A program made the translations under genes and the position numbers. 51,186 nt of DNA from an uncultured Oscillospiraceae bacterium. Its GTDB lineage: Bacteria; Bacillota; Clostridia; Oscillospirales; Ruminococcaceae. The stretch covers positions 1 to 51,186 of the forward strand of contig CAJUHS010000018.1 of the NCBI GenBank assembly GCA_910586535.1, in the 5' to 3' direction. Shown here piece by piece: positions 1 to 5,901 of the stretch. The first letter of the stretch is position 1. The number at the start of each line of letters is the position of its first letter. The notes below the pieces were generated by a model, which was given only the letters and a program-made list of their open reading frames with translations, was not told the DNA's origin and searched no databases.

Positions 1-49
1 ACGAGATGTTAGACGGTGACTGGAGTTCAGACGTGTGCTCTTCCGATCT
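1..49 (+). other. Unremoved Illumina TruSeq adapter (artefact)
   Basis: Bases 1-7 (ACGAGAT) match the inner end of the Illumina P7 oligonucleotide, 8-15 (GTTAGACG) sit where the 8-nt i7 index belongs, and 16-49 equal the TruSeq Read 2 primer, from GTGACTGG to CTCTTCCGATCT. Genomic sequence therefore begins at 50, and the adapter cuts the dtd reading frame. This is recognised from established adapter sequence and is not part of the organism. Confidence 0.98.
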
Positions 50-454
50 GGCATTGGATTGCTCGACCGTCATGTCCGCGCCGAAAACGCCCTTGACCGT
101 GGGCACGAGCGCATTGAGCTCGCGAGCGCACTCGTCAAACAGCCGCTGCGCGGGCTCGGGCTTCATAGCCAAACGAAAATCGGGACGGTTGCCGCGCGAA
201 ATATCGCCGCAAAGCGTAAAGTTGGACACGAGCAAAACGCTGCCGCCGATATCGCGCACGGAAAGATTAAGCTTGCCATTTTCGTCCTCGAATATACGCA
301 TGGCGACGAGCTTTTTGCAAAACTTGTCCACGTCCGACATGGTATCGCTGTCGAATATTCCGAGATAAACCGCCAGCCCGCGCCCGATTGCCGAAACCAC
401 CTTCCCGTCGACGGACAGCGTCGCGCCGTTAACTCGCTGAATGACCGCTTTCAT
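50..454 (-). CDS. dtd: D-aminoacyl-tRNA deacylase, 3'-truncated at contig end
   Basis: The reverse strand from the ATG at 454 reads MKAVIQRV and continues in frame for 135 codons to base 50, where adapter replaces the gene. Dtd hydrolyses D-aminoacyl-tRNA (for example D-Tyr-tRNA) in the cytoplasm and so keeps D-amino acids out of proteins. Family hallmarks are visible: the N-terminal VQRV-type strand, the SNFTLCGD segment (usual SQFTLYAD, near the active site) and a GRGLAVYLGI stretch. The family is about 149 residues, so roughly the last 14 are missing. This is a host chromosomal gene, divergent from the tRNA promoter. Confidence 0.93.
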
Positions 455-498
455 ACCGACATTTTAACACATAAATCAAACAAATACAAGCAAACCGC

Positions 499-527
499 TT
501 GACAAAAAAAACAAAATATATTAAACT
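499..527 (+). promoter_or_regulatory. Sigma-A-type promoter of the tRNA-Val gene
   Basis: A perfect -35 TTGACA (499-504) is followed after 17 nt by TAAACT (522-527, four of six matches to TATAAT), 20 nt before the tRNA. The spacer is A-rich. It lies between the divergent dtd start and the tRNA. Confidence 0.7.
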
Positions 528-546
528 TAAAAAGCTAACTCAATAC

Positions 547-622
547 GGGCAATTAACTCAGCTGGGAGAGTGTCTTCTTGACGTGGAGAAAGTCGGGGGT
601 TCGAGTCCCTCATTGCCCACCA
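547..622 (+). tRNA. tRNA-Val (anticodon GAC)
   Basis: The 76-nt cloverleaf folds without gaps: acceptor GGGCAAT pairs perfectly with ATTGCCC, D-stem ACTC/GAGT, anticodon stem TCTTC/GGAGA with one G-T pair, loop TTGACGT giving anticodon GAC, T-stem GGGGG/CCCTC with loop TTCGAGT, discriminator A and an encoded CCA. It decodes GUC valine codons. It is the last clearly host gene on the left. tRNA genes are common phage attachment sites, but I found no copy of its 3' end at the right end of the prophage. Confidence 0.95.
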
Positions 623-710
623 TTGGGGGCGCAGTCGAACACTGGGGGCTGTTTGTGTACAGTACCGGGTTCGTTGCATCCATACCATTACCGACGCCGT
701 AAGGCGCCAA

Positions 711-756
711 AAAGAAAAGCCCCACCGCGGAAGCGGCAGGGCTTTTTCTTTTGTGT
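711..756. terminator. Bidirectional Rho-independent terminator after hicB
   Basis: A long hairpin with arms close to AAAAGAAAAGCCC and GGGCTTTTTCTTTT brackets the GCGGAAGC loop region. It has A and T tracts on both sides, so it can stop transcripts arriving on the minus strand from hicB and any plus-strand transcript from the tRNA. Confidence 0.8.
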
Positions 757-760
757 TGAT

Positions 761-1237
761 TTAGTAAGCGGTGGCGCCGTCTGCATAGAACACACGCCAG
801 TCGAAGCCGAGCAAGAGCCCGATGCGCTTCGCCATATCAGGTGAAGGGGTTTTCTTCCCGCTGATGATATAAGTGAAGTATGAGCGGTCAACGCCTAAGA
901 TGAGCGCCGCCTGATTTTTGTTAAGGTTGCGCTGCGCGAGCCCGTTCTCGACTTCCACGGCCGCGCGGAACTTTACCGCGTCCTCGCTTTCGTAGGGTTC
1001 AGCTTTTACGAGAGTCACAAAATCGTCGCCTTCGACTTTAATATCGGAGACTGCGCTCGGGGCGGGTTGCTCTTGCTGTTCATCGTCAAACCATACAAAC
1101 AGCGCATCGCCCGCCATAACAACAGCTTCCTCGAGTGTATCGGCTTCGGTTACACAGCCGGGCAGATCAGGAAATTCCACCCAGTAACCACCTTCTTCGG
1201 CTTTGTGAAAGACTGCAGGGTAAATTATATTTTTCAT
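761..1237 (-). CDS. hicB: HicB-family antitoxin with C-terminal DNA-binding domain
   Basis: The 158-residue protein begins with a HicB fold: YPAVFHKAEEGGYWVEFPDL followed by PGCVTEADTLEEA, the partial RNase-H-like domain that binds and neutralises HicA. Residues about 100-155 form a helix-turn-helix (NKNQAALILGVDRSYFTYI) that should bind the operator and autoregulate the pair. It is downstream of hicA in the same minus-strand transcript, separated by 38 nt. An AAGGAGATAAAAAC ribosome site precedes the ATG. Toxin-first order is usual for HicAB. The pair may stabilise the prophage or defend the lysogen; that role is inference. Confidence 0.88.
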   Translation of the reverse strand: MKNIIYPAVFHKAEEGGYWVEFPDLPGCVTEADTLEEAVVMAGDALFVWFDDEQQEQPAPSAVSDIKVEGDDFVTLVKAEPYESEDAVKFRAAVEVENGLAQRNLNKNQAALILGVDRSYFTYIISGKKTPSPDMAKRIGLLLGFDWRVFYADGATAY

Positions 1238-1275
1238 GTTTTTATCTCCTTATTTTTATTTTGTGCAGGTAGGGC

Positions 1276-1467
1276 TTATTTCAGCCCTGCCTGCTTGAGT
1301 ATCGCTTGTTCGGTTCCTTTTTTCAGCTCCTTGCTGTGCATTGGCACCGTTGTCTGTTTTCCCGTTTGTGGGTTTCGCAGTCTCAGGTGCGAGGTTCCCG
1401 GTTGTCGAACTTCTTCGAAGCCGTTCGCCTTTAAGTATTTGACCATTTCTTTCGGTGTCATTGGCAT
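1276..1467 (-). CDS. hicA: HicA-family mRNA interferase toxin
   Basis: A 63-residue protein with the HicA double-stranded-RNA-binding fold: MTPKEMVKYLKANGFEEV, then GTSHLRLRN containing the catalytic-type histidine (His27), then a QTTVPMHSKELKKGT strand and helix. HicA toxins cleave mRNA when HicB is degraded. Length and motif order match intact family members. The start is fixed by a strong AGGAGGTGGTAACAG site. Expression comes from a near-consensus promoter with an inverted repeat over the -35 box. Confidence 0.9.
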   Translation of the reverse strand: MPMTPKEMVKYLKANGFEEVRQPGTSHLRLRNPQTGKQTTVPMHSKELKKGTEQAILKQAGLK

Positions 1468-1494
1468 CTGTTACCACCTCCTGTTTACATTCTT

Positions 1495-1524
1495 ATTATA
1501 CTACTTTGTTGACCGAAAGTCAAC
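1495..1524 (-). promoter_or_regulatory. hicAB promoter with overlapping operator
   Basis: On the minus strand TTGACT (1523-1518) is followed after exactly 17 nt by a perfect TATAAT (1500-1495). The -35 lies inside a perfect inverted repeat GTTGAC/GTCAAC (arms 1508-1513 and 1519-1524, 5-nt loop). A repressor bound there, most likely HicB through its HTH, would block RNA polymerase. Confidence 0.8.
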
Positions 1525-1569
1525 ACTTTTTCGCAAGAAAATTGCGATTTTTTTAATTTTTTTGCAAAA

Positions 1570-1612
1570 AGAAAAAGCCCGCAGGACGGCGTGTATTTCC
1601 GTCTGCGGGCTT
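1570..1612 (-). terminator. Rho-independent terminator of the late operon
   Basis: Minus-strand reading gives AAAGCCCGCAGACGG, a 9-nt loop, then CCGTCCTGCGGGCTTT (one bulged C), followed by a T-rich tail. It lies directly after the last lysis-region gene and ends the 25-kb late transcription unit. Confidence 0.88.
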
Positions 1613-1615
1613 TGT

Positions 1616-2086
1616 TTATTTATTGGGTGTTTGTGCATCGCCGCTGTCCGTTGGCGTTGTGGCGCCGTTCTTGGCGGTCTTTTCGTCGCTTCCGTCCTTT
1701 TGTTCGACGGCAGACGATTCCGCCGCCGCTGCGCCGGTCTTTTTCTTGATCGCCGCCTTGAGTTTATCAAATAAGCCGCTTACAAGGTCGCCCGCGGGCG
1801 TTGCCTTAATAATTGCGTAAATGGCTTGATCAAGCGTAAAAATAGCAAGTCCGACCGCGAAGAAGTATTCCGCGGAGAACTGCCCCGATGCCGCCAGATA
1901 GATCGCCGACGCGATCAGCGAGAAGCCGATCGTGATCGTGAGATATAAGAAGTGGCGCCATTTTTCGGCGAGCTTCCTGAACACATTCCCGTATTTGAGG
2001 ATGCAGAGTAAAACGACGCCGCCCAGAGCGATGAGCCCGAGCGGCAAGCCGTAGGTTTTGATGAAGTTGATGATCAATTCGTCCAT
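1616..2086 (-). CDS. Putative holin, three transmembrane segments
   Basis: 156 residues. Three hydrophobic helices are visible at about 10-32, 46-67 and 73-92. A charged tail rich in Ala, Lys, Asp and Thr follows (from about residue 100), ending QTPNK. This layout and its place as the last late gene fit a class I holin, which collects in the cytoplasmic membrane and opens holes that release or activate the lysin. Many Clostridial phage holins have this long hydrophilic C-tail. No family motif proves the role. AAGGAGACAATCAC precedes the ATG. A non-holin phage membrane protein is the alternative. Confidence 0.6.
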   Translation of the reverse strand: MDELIINFIKTYGLPLGLIALGGVVLLCILKYGNVFRKLAEKWRHFLYLTITIGFSLIASAIYLAASGQFSAEYFFAVGLAIFTLDQAIYAIIKATPAGDLVSGLFDKLKAAIKKKTGAAAAESSAVEQKDGSDEKTAKNGATTPTDSGDAQTPNK

Positions 2087-2098
2087 GTGATTGTCTCC

Positions 2099-2506
2099 TT
2101 ATTTTTTGCTTTTCTTCCGAGCAACAGGCGGATCGGCATAGATAGCCTGAACGCCCTGCTCCGTCAGGAAGTCCTTCAACTCGTGCTTTACGCGCTGGGC
2201 ATAATCGAGCGCGGCGTGCATATCGCCGTTACAATGCGCGTCTGGAATGCGCTGAACGGCGCGGGCTGTCGCTTCCCCGAGCGCGATAGATGCGCCGATG
2301 GCGCGGATCGTGTTGAGTTCGTTTTTTTCGCGGGCTTCTTCGCGCTGGGCTTCGCGTTCTTCGCGGCGTGCTGCTTCTGCAGCCGCCTCCGCGTCGCGCT
2401 TTTCGATCTTGCGTTGTAGTCTCCAAAAGAACAGGCCGACAAGCCCGCCCGTGAATGCTGACGGCAGTCCGATTGCGAGAGCGAACTGCCAGACTGTTAG
2501 CGTCAT
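2099..2506 (-). CDS. Membrane-anchored coiled-coil phage protein
   Basis: 135 residues: one N-terminal membrane segment (about 6-27, FALAIGLPSAFTGGLVGLFF), then a highly charged Glu/Arg/Ala helix (about 30-62) typical of a coiled coil, then a mixed C-terminal part. It overlaps the upstream gene by 4 nt (ATGA), so the two are translationally coupled. Position in the lysis block suggests a lysis accessory, antiholin or spanin-like role, but no motif confirms this. Confidence 0.55.
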   Translation of the reverse strand: MTLTVWQFALAIGLPSAFTGGLVGLFFWRLQRKIEKRDAEAAAEAARREEREAQREEAREKNELNTIRAIGASIALGEATARAVQRIPDAHCNGDMHAALDYAQRVKHELKDFLTEQGVQAIYADPPVARKKSKK

Positions 2507-2709
2507 GTGTTTACTTCTCCTTTTTTGAGTATTTGAACTGCGGGCGGCAATTCGGTTCCGAGCGTTGCGTTATAGGTCGTTTGAGCGGCAGCGATCCGCT
2601 CGTAAAGATCCACGTCGTCGCGCTCGTTAAGCCTGATTGCCATGTCCCTGATAATTGCGTTCTGGAGATCCACCAGAGCGCAGAGCTTTGCGATGAGTTC
2701 CGTATTCAT
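2503..2709 (-). CDS. Small late protein of unknown function
   Basis: 68 residues, predicted mostly helical (NTELIAKLCALVDLQNAIIR at the start). I recognise no family. It is coupled to the next membrane protein by a 4-nt stop/start overlap, which supports a real gene in the lysis block. Confidence 0.55.
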   Translation of the reverse strand: MNTELIAKLCALVDLQNAIIRDMAIRLNERDDVDLYERIAAAQTTYNATLGTELPPAVQILKKGEVNT

Positions 2710-2721
2710 TGAGCCTCCGAT

Positions 2722-2907
2722 TTATTCAACCGTAAACGGCTCGCCGATGAACGTCTCGTATTGCTCGGCGGTAAGTATGCCAGCGGCAACGTCGTCGCGG
2801 GCGATCGTCTTAACGTCGGGCTTCAGTTCGGCGGGTATGCTCGCAAAAGTGCGGGCGCCGCGCTGAATGCTGCGCCAGTAACTGTAGGCGATAGTTTTGA
2901 CTGCCAT
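2722..2907 (-). CDS. XkdX/CD1375-like small tail-region protein
   Basis: 61 residues. The last third, AGILTAEQYETFIGEPF, resembles the C-terminus of XkdX proteins (usual form ..ITEEEYEEITGE..), and the preceding stretch, with IPAELKPDVKTIA, resembles the short CD1375-type proteins found after tail fibre genes in Clostridial phages. These tiny proteins sit between tail fibre and holin in many Bacillota prophages, but their function is not known. Confidence 0.6.
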   Translation of the reverse strand: MAVKTIAYSYWRSIQRGARTFASIPAELKPDVKTIARDDVAAGILTAEQYETFIGEPFTVE

Positions 2908-2910
2908 CTT

Positions 2911-3267
2911 TTAACCTCCTATAATTTGTTCGTAGATCTCGATCAGGGCTTCGTCCTGCTGCGCTAAACGCTCATAAAGGGCGATCGCCGTCTCATCCGA
3001 TTGTGCGAGTTCTTCGGCTTGCCGTGCGGTTGTGGCGCGCAGATCCGCGACTTCCCCGCCGCCGTCCGTTTCGATAACGAGAACAGTCTCGGCGCCGTCG
3101 ATAGCGTTCTGCCCCGCCAGATTGTAAGGGGAGCCTTTGAAAGCTATTCCGACAGCTTCGTCTTTTGTCGCTTCGATAAACGAGCCTTCGGAGCTCAGCT
3201 TAATAAAACGGACAGAGTCGGTCATTCCGAGCTCCGTCCCGCTGGTAGTAATGATTTTGAACATCAT
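2911..3267 (-). CDS. Phage protein with C-terminal helical tail, function unknown
   Basis: 118 residues. The first two thirds look like a small beta domain (FKIITTSGTELGMTDSVRFI); the end is a helix rich in Gln/Glu/Ala (ERLAQQDEALIEIYEQIIGG). Similar short proteins occur downstream of fibre genes in gut Clostridial phages. It is coupled to the upstream gene by a 4-nt overlap (3264-3267). Confidence 0.5.
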   Translation of the reverse strand: MMFKIITTSGTELGMTDSVRFIKLSSEGSFIEATKDEAVGIAFKGSPYNLAGQNAIDGAETVLVIETDGGGEVADLRATTARQAEELAQSDETAIALYERLAQQDEALIEIYEQIIGG

Positions 3268-3674
3268 GCACCTCCTTCGATGACTTTGAGAATATATTGC
3301 AACGTCGCAATGTCCGCATTAAAAAATGCGTGATTCCATAACCAGTGGTCGGGATGCTCACGCATTTTGTAAGGCTTCAATTTTTCGTCGTTCCAGATTC
3401 GGCTCCACGCTTCGAGGCGTTTCGCTTCGTCTTTCGGGTTGGGTTTCGGTCGGAGTCGGCTCTGGATCTCCTGCGTAAGCCGCCCGCGCTCGATTCCGCT
3501 TCCGTCGTCGTTTCGCGCCAAGTATTGGTGGGCGTTTTCGCTTGTCGCGAAAAAGAGTGGCTTGCCGTCTTTTTCGATGATCTCGCCGTTCAGGGTGCAA
3601 AGCGTTCCGAACGGAAGGTTGACGGCGCCGCTTAAACTTTTACAGCGTAGTCGTCTGTGAACCACATATTGCAT
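3264..3674 (-). CDS. Phage protein downstream of the DGR reverse transcriptase, function unknown
   Basis: 136 residues; starts 43 nt inside the 3' end of the reverse transcriptase gene in another frame, with GGAGG 11 nt before the ATG. The central part (GTLCTLNGEIIEKDGKPLFF, then HQYLARNDDG) looks like a small folded beta domain. The C-terminal part is helical and aromatic-rich (WNHAFFNADIATLQYILKV). Its last codons GAG-GGT-GCA also form part of the next gene's ribosome site. I do not recognise the family. Confidence 0.55.
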   Translation of the reverse strand: MQYVVHRRLRCKSLSGAVNLPFGTLCTLNGEIIEKDGKPLFFATSENAHQYLARNDDGSGIERGRLTQEIQSRLRPKPNPKDEAKRLEAWSRIWNDEKLKPYKMREHPDHWLWNHAFFNADIATLQYILKVIEGGA

Positions 3675-4825
3675 GGCTGGGTGTCCTCCTTAAAATTTTC
3701 GATTTTCTCGGCTGAAAAGCCGAACAGCTTGTAGAATAACCGCCGCAACGATAAGATTCGGTTGTGGTCGTCGTAGTTCTCGAAGTATGCCAAAGAGCTC
3801 TGCGTGAGCGTGTATAGATCGTCGAGCGTTTTCTCTTTGTTCTCGATCTTCCGTTTGAATGCTTTCAATTTTCTGCGGAACCTGTAAACGCTTTCCCGAT
3901 TGCCGTGAATGACGACGCGACCGGTTTCGGTAAGCTGGAACTTTGCTTTGCAGAACTTGAAGGGCTTCGTAAGCGGCTGGATGCGCGTTTTCGCGAGGCT
4001 GACCTTCAGCCCGATGCTCTCCGCCTTTTTAACGAATTGTGCGAGCACGTCGTTCGGATCGCCGTCGGGCGGAACGAGGATCGCATAGTCGTCCATGTGG
4101 TGCCCTGCGCCTTTCAGATGAAGCTGGCATTTCAGAAAATTGTCAACCGGAGACGGCAGCGCGACCATCTCCATCTGGCTGATCTCAACACCGAGCGGCA
4201 GTCCCATACCGCCGGGAACGAGAAAACGATCGGCAAGATCTCGAATGTTGGGATGCAGAAGGATTCGCTCGTGTCGTTGATATATTGCCGAATGCGGCGC
4301 CGAAGGGAAGAATTTTTTGAAGTCGGTCAAAATGATCCAGCCTTCCCTTCCGTAATGGCGGTAGTGCCACCTGAGTTCGTCGGCAAGCGCATGAAGTGAA
4401 AAGTGGAAGCCTTTGCCGGGAAGATTGGCGCCGTTATGGTTGATCATGTCGGGCGTATATAACGGCATCAGAGCGCGCTGATTCAGAGTTTTATGTACTT
4501 GACGATCCTGTATTCTCGGCGCGCTTATAATGCGCGTTTTGCCTCGCTCATTCAACGGAAAAACGACGTACTTCCCGGGCTTCCATTTTTTCTCGAACAG
4601 CAGTCTGCGGCATTTTGCAGTTTGCGAAAATAGGTGCATCTCGAAGCGTTGGACGCTGTTCTTCCAGCGCACACCGTTGCAACACTTTCGCCCTGCCTTA
4701 AACATCGCGTTGTAGGTAAATACGCGAGCTAAACCGCCGACCGCTCGGGCGCGGTCTTTTCGGTGTTGCTCACGCTTTGCTTTGCGTCGTTGGTACCTTG
4801 CTTCGTGCCGTTCGTCGCTTGTCAT
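3632..4825 (-). CDS. Diversity-generating retroelement reverse transcriptase
   Basis: 397 residues. After a basic N-terminus (1-30) come the reverse transcriptase motifs: TDFKKFFPS (167-175, catalytic Asp168), GLPLGVEISQ (208-217) and HMDD (243-246, the catalytic YxDD box with His in place of Tyr). The GxxxSQ form of motif 4, in place of QGxxxSP, is diagnostic of DGR enzymes. With Avd, these make error-prone cDNA from the TR RNA with mutations at adenines. The cDNA then replaces the VR in the target gene. It is 222 nt downstream of the TR, the usual order. The length is normal and no motif is broken. Confidence 0.95.
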   Translation of the reverse strand: MTSDERHEARYQRRKAKREQHRKDRARAVGGLARVFTYNAMFKAGRKCCNGVRWKNSVQRFEMHLFSQTAKCRRLLFEKKWKPGKYVVFPLNERGKTRIISAPRIQDRQVHKTLNQRALMPLYTPDMINHNGANLPGKGFHFSLHALADELRWHYRHYGREGWIILTDFKKFFPSAPHSAIYQRHERILLHPNIRDLADRFLVPGGMGLPLGVEISQMEMVALPSPVDNFLKCQLHLKGAGHHMDDYAILVPPDGDPNDVLAQFVKKAESIGLKVSLAKTRIQPLTKPFKFCKAKFQLTETGRVVIHGNRESVYRFRRKLKAFKRKIENKEKTLDDLYTLTQSSLAYFENYDDHNRILSLRRLFYKLFGFSAEKIENFKEDTQPCNMWFTDDYAVKV

Positions 4826-5209
4826 AATTTTCGCTACCTCGCGCGGCTGTGGTGTAGGGTGCGTTCTAAGCCGCTTTGACCGTGCACATGAAACGGGTTA
4901 CGCACAATAGCCCGCCATGCAAGAAGCGTCCGTGCACGGTCGTCAAAGAGCAGTTTTGGAATTTCTTCCGGGAAATCATCTCTCCTTTCGCATCAGTCGG
5001 TTCACATAAAGCTACTTTTTTTGACTTTCTACCCTTACGGGGAGAATGCGAAATCCGGCGCCACCGCCCGCGAATTGTTTGTATTGTTATTGTTCGCGGA
5101 ACCGCTCGAACCGCCGCCGCAGAAATTATTGTTATTATTGTAAAAGGGCGACCGCGACCACCAGAAAGCCGAGCAGCAAATATACAGAGATGCACCCATA
5201 AAAAAGAGC
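4826..5209 (-). ncRNA. DGR template RNA region (TR plus spacer)
   Basis: The 384 nt between the avd stop and the RT start hold no credible protein gene. They contain the TR (5048-5171) and a spacer with a long-range inverted repeat: GACCGTGCAC at 4878-4887 pairs with GTGCACGGTC at 4932-4941, and the flanking CTTT/AAAG extend the stem across a 3-nt bulge. In the Bordetella DGR, the RNA beyond TR is structured and primes cDNA synthesis; the same role is inferred here. The true 5' and 3' ends of the RNA are unknown. Confidence 0.75.
5048..5171 (-). repeat. DGR template repeat (TR)
   Basis: A 124-nt near copy of the end of the fibre gene. Read on the minus strand in the target frame it encodes AFWWSRSPF, then five residues of a YNNNNN-type run, FCGGGSSGSA, a second Asn-rich run and SRAVAPDFA. 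The two AAT/AAC clusters supply the adenines that are mutated. Homology to VR ends at CGGCTTTC on one side and TTTCGC on the other. Confidence 0.95.
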
Positions 5210-5221
5210 CTACTCTTTTTT
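5200..5221 (-). terminator. Weak hairpin at the avd stop codon
   Basis: AAAAAAGAG, loop TAGG and CTCTTTTTT form a 9-bp stem that includes the avd stop codon. It is mostly A-T pairs, so it may only partly terminate, separating avd mRNA from the TR RNA, or it may mark an RNA processing point. Confidence 0.4.
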
Positions 5222-5665
5222 ATCTGATTTTAACACGCCGGTCAGGAGCGTGTTTTCTTTGTCGATAAGTTCCCCGAGCGCCTGCGCCATTTTATCGAGG
5301 CGCTTCAGCGCATCGTTCTTTTCGACCGCCTTCCCTGACGAAGTTTCAAAACACCCTGCGGGGTTCAGGATCATGATCCGATAGCAGAGCGACAGCTTGA
5401 CGTCGAGCGCCATAAGCGAAGCACGGGCTTCGAGCAGATGCCGCTCACGCAGTTCCCGCCGAACGGCATCCGATGGGAATATACTGTTTGCTTTTTCGGC
5501 ATTGTCAACCACTTCGGAAGCAAGCCGCGCGACATCCGCCGCCAGCAGGCGCGAATATCTTGCCGATAACCGCGTCAAAAACGTGATCGTCCGCGTGTAG
5601 ATCTCGTTTGCCGTGTTGATAAATTCCGCTTTACTTTCCGATCGGTTTGATTTTAATACTGACAT
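5210..5665 (-). CDS. avd: Avd-like DGR accessory protein (four-helix bundle)
   Basis: 151 residues, almost all helical and charged, with segments such as ANEIYTRTITFLTRL, RRELRERHLLEARASLMAL and RLDKMAQALGELIDKENTLL that fit the four-helix bundle of Avd. Avd forms a basic pentamer that binds the reverse transcriptase and template RNA and is needed for mutagenic homing. Position is decisive: between the VR-bearing target gene and the TR, as in the Bordetella phage DGR. It is slightly longer than typical Avd (about 120-130 residues). Sequence resemblance is only general, so the call rests on fold and context. Confidence 0.8.
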   Translation of the reverse strand: MSVLKSNRSESKAEFINTANEIYTRTITFLTRLSARYSRLLAADVARLASEVVDNAEKANSIFPSDAVRRELRERHLLEARASLMALDVKLSLCYRIMILNPAGCFETSSGKAVEKNDALKRLDKMAQALGELIDKENTLLTGVLKSDKKE

Positions 5666-5686
5666 GATTTTTTTCCTGAAAATTTT

Positions 5687-5703
5687 CGCCCGCTTCGCGG
5701 GCG
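5687..5703 (-). other. Second GC-rich hairpin between VR and avd
   Basis: CGCCCGC, loop GAA, GCGGGCG on the minus strand, followed by AAAATTTT. Its arms are identical to those of the hairpin at 5732-5749. It sits 22 nt before the avd start and may act as a partial terminator or a spare cruciform. Confidence 0.6.
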
Positions 5704-5731
5704 GAAGGCGCGGGGGCTTTTCATCCCTTTG

Positions 5732-5749
5732 CGCCCGCTGTCGCGGGCG
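5732..5749 (-). promoter_or_regulatory. Candidate DGR target-site hairpin/cruciform
   Basis: Minus strand CGCCCGC-GACA-GCGGGCG: a perfect 7-bp GC stem with a GACA loop, 27 nt after the 3' end of VR. Known DGR target sites carry a GC-rich hairpin of 7-10 bp with a GRNA-type tetraloop just downstream of VR that stimulates homing. This one matches both stem and loop rules. Confidence 0.75.
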
Positions 5750-5776
5750 TGATTGCTTGGATCCTGAGATTAGACG

Positions 5777-5901
5777 GCGAAAGCCGGCGCCACCGCCCGC
5801 GAATAGTTTGTACCGCTACTGTCCGCGGAACCGCTCGAACCGCCGCCGCAGAAACCTACGGTTACTAATGCAAAAGGGCGACCGCGACCACCAGAAAGCC
5901 G
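5777..5901 (-). repeat. DGR variable repeat (VR)
   Basis: 125 nt that align to the 124-nt TR with 14 substitutions and one insertion. Every substitution falls on a template adenine (10 A to G, 2 A to T, 2 A to C on the coding strand), which is the mutagenic-homing signature. The extra base lies within 5855-5860, where TR has five bases (5126-5130) and VR has six. In the conserved frame the VR ends SRAVAPAFAV and stops at TAA (5772-5770). Confidence 0.95.

Noticed and set aside
3632..4825. Group II intron or retron reverse transcriptase
   Set aside because: Motif 4 is GxxxSQ, no maturase or retron ncRNA is seen, and a matching TR/VR pair with adenine-only changes lies next to it.
5210..5665. 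Avd-like gene as an ordinary tail protein
   Set aside because: Length, all-helical pattern and place between VR and TR fit Avd better.
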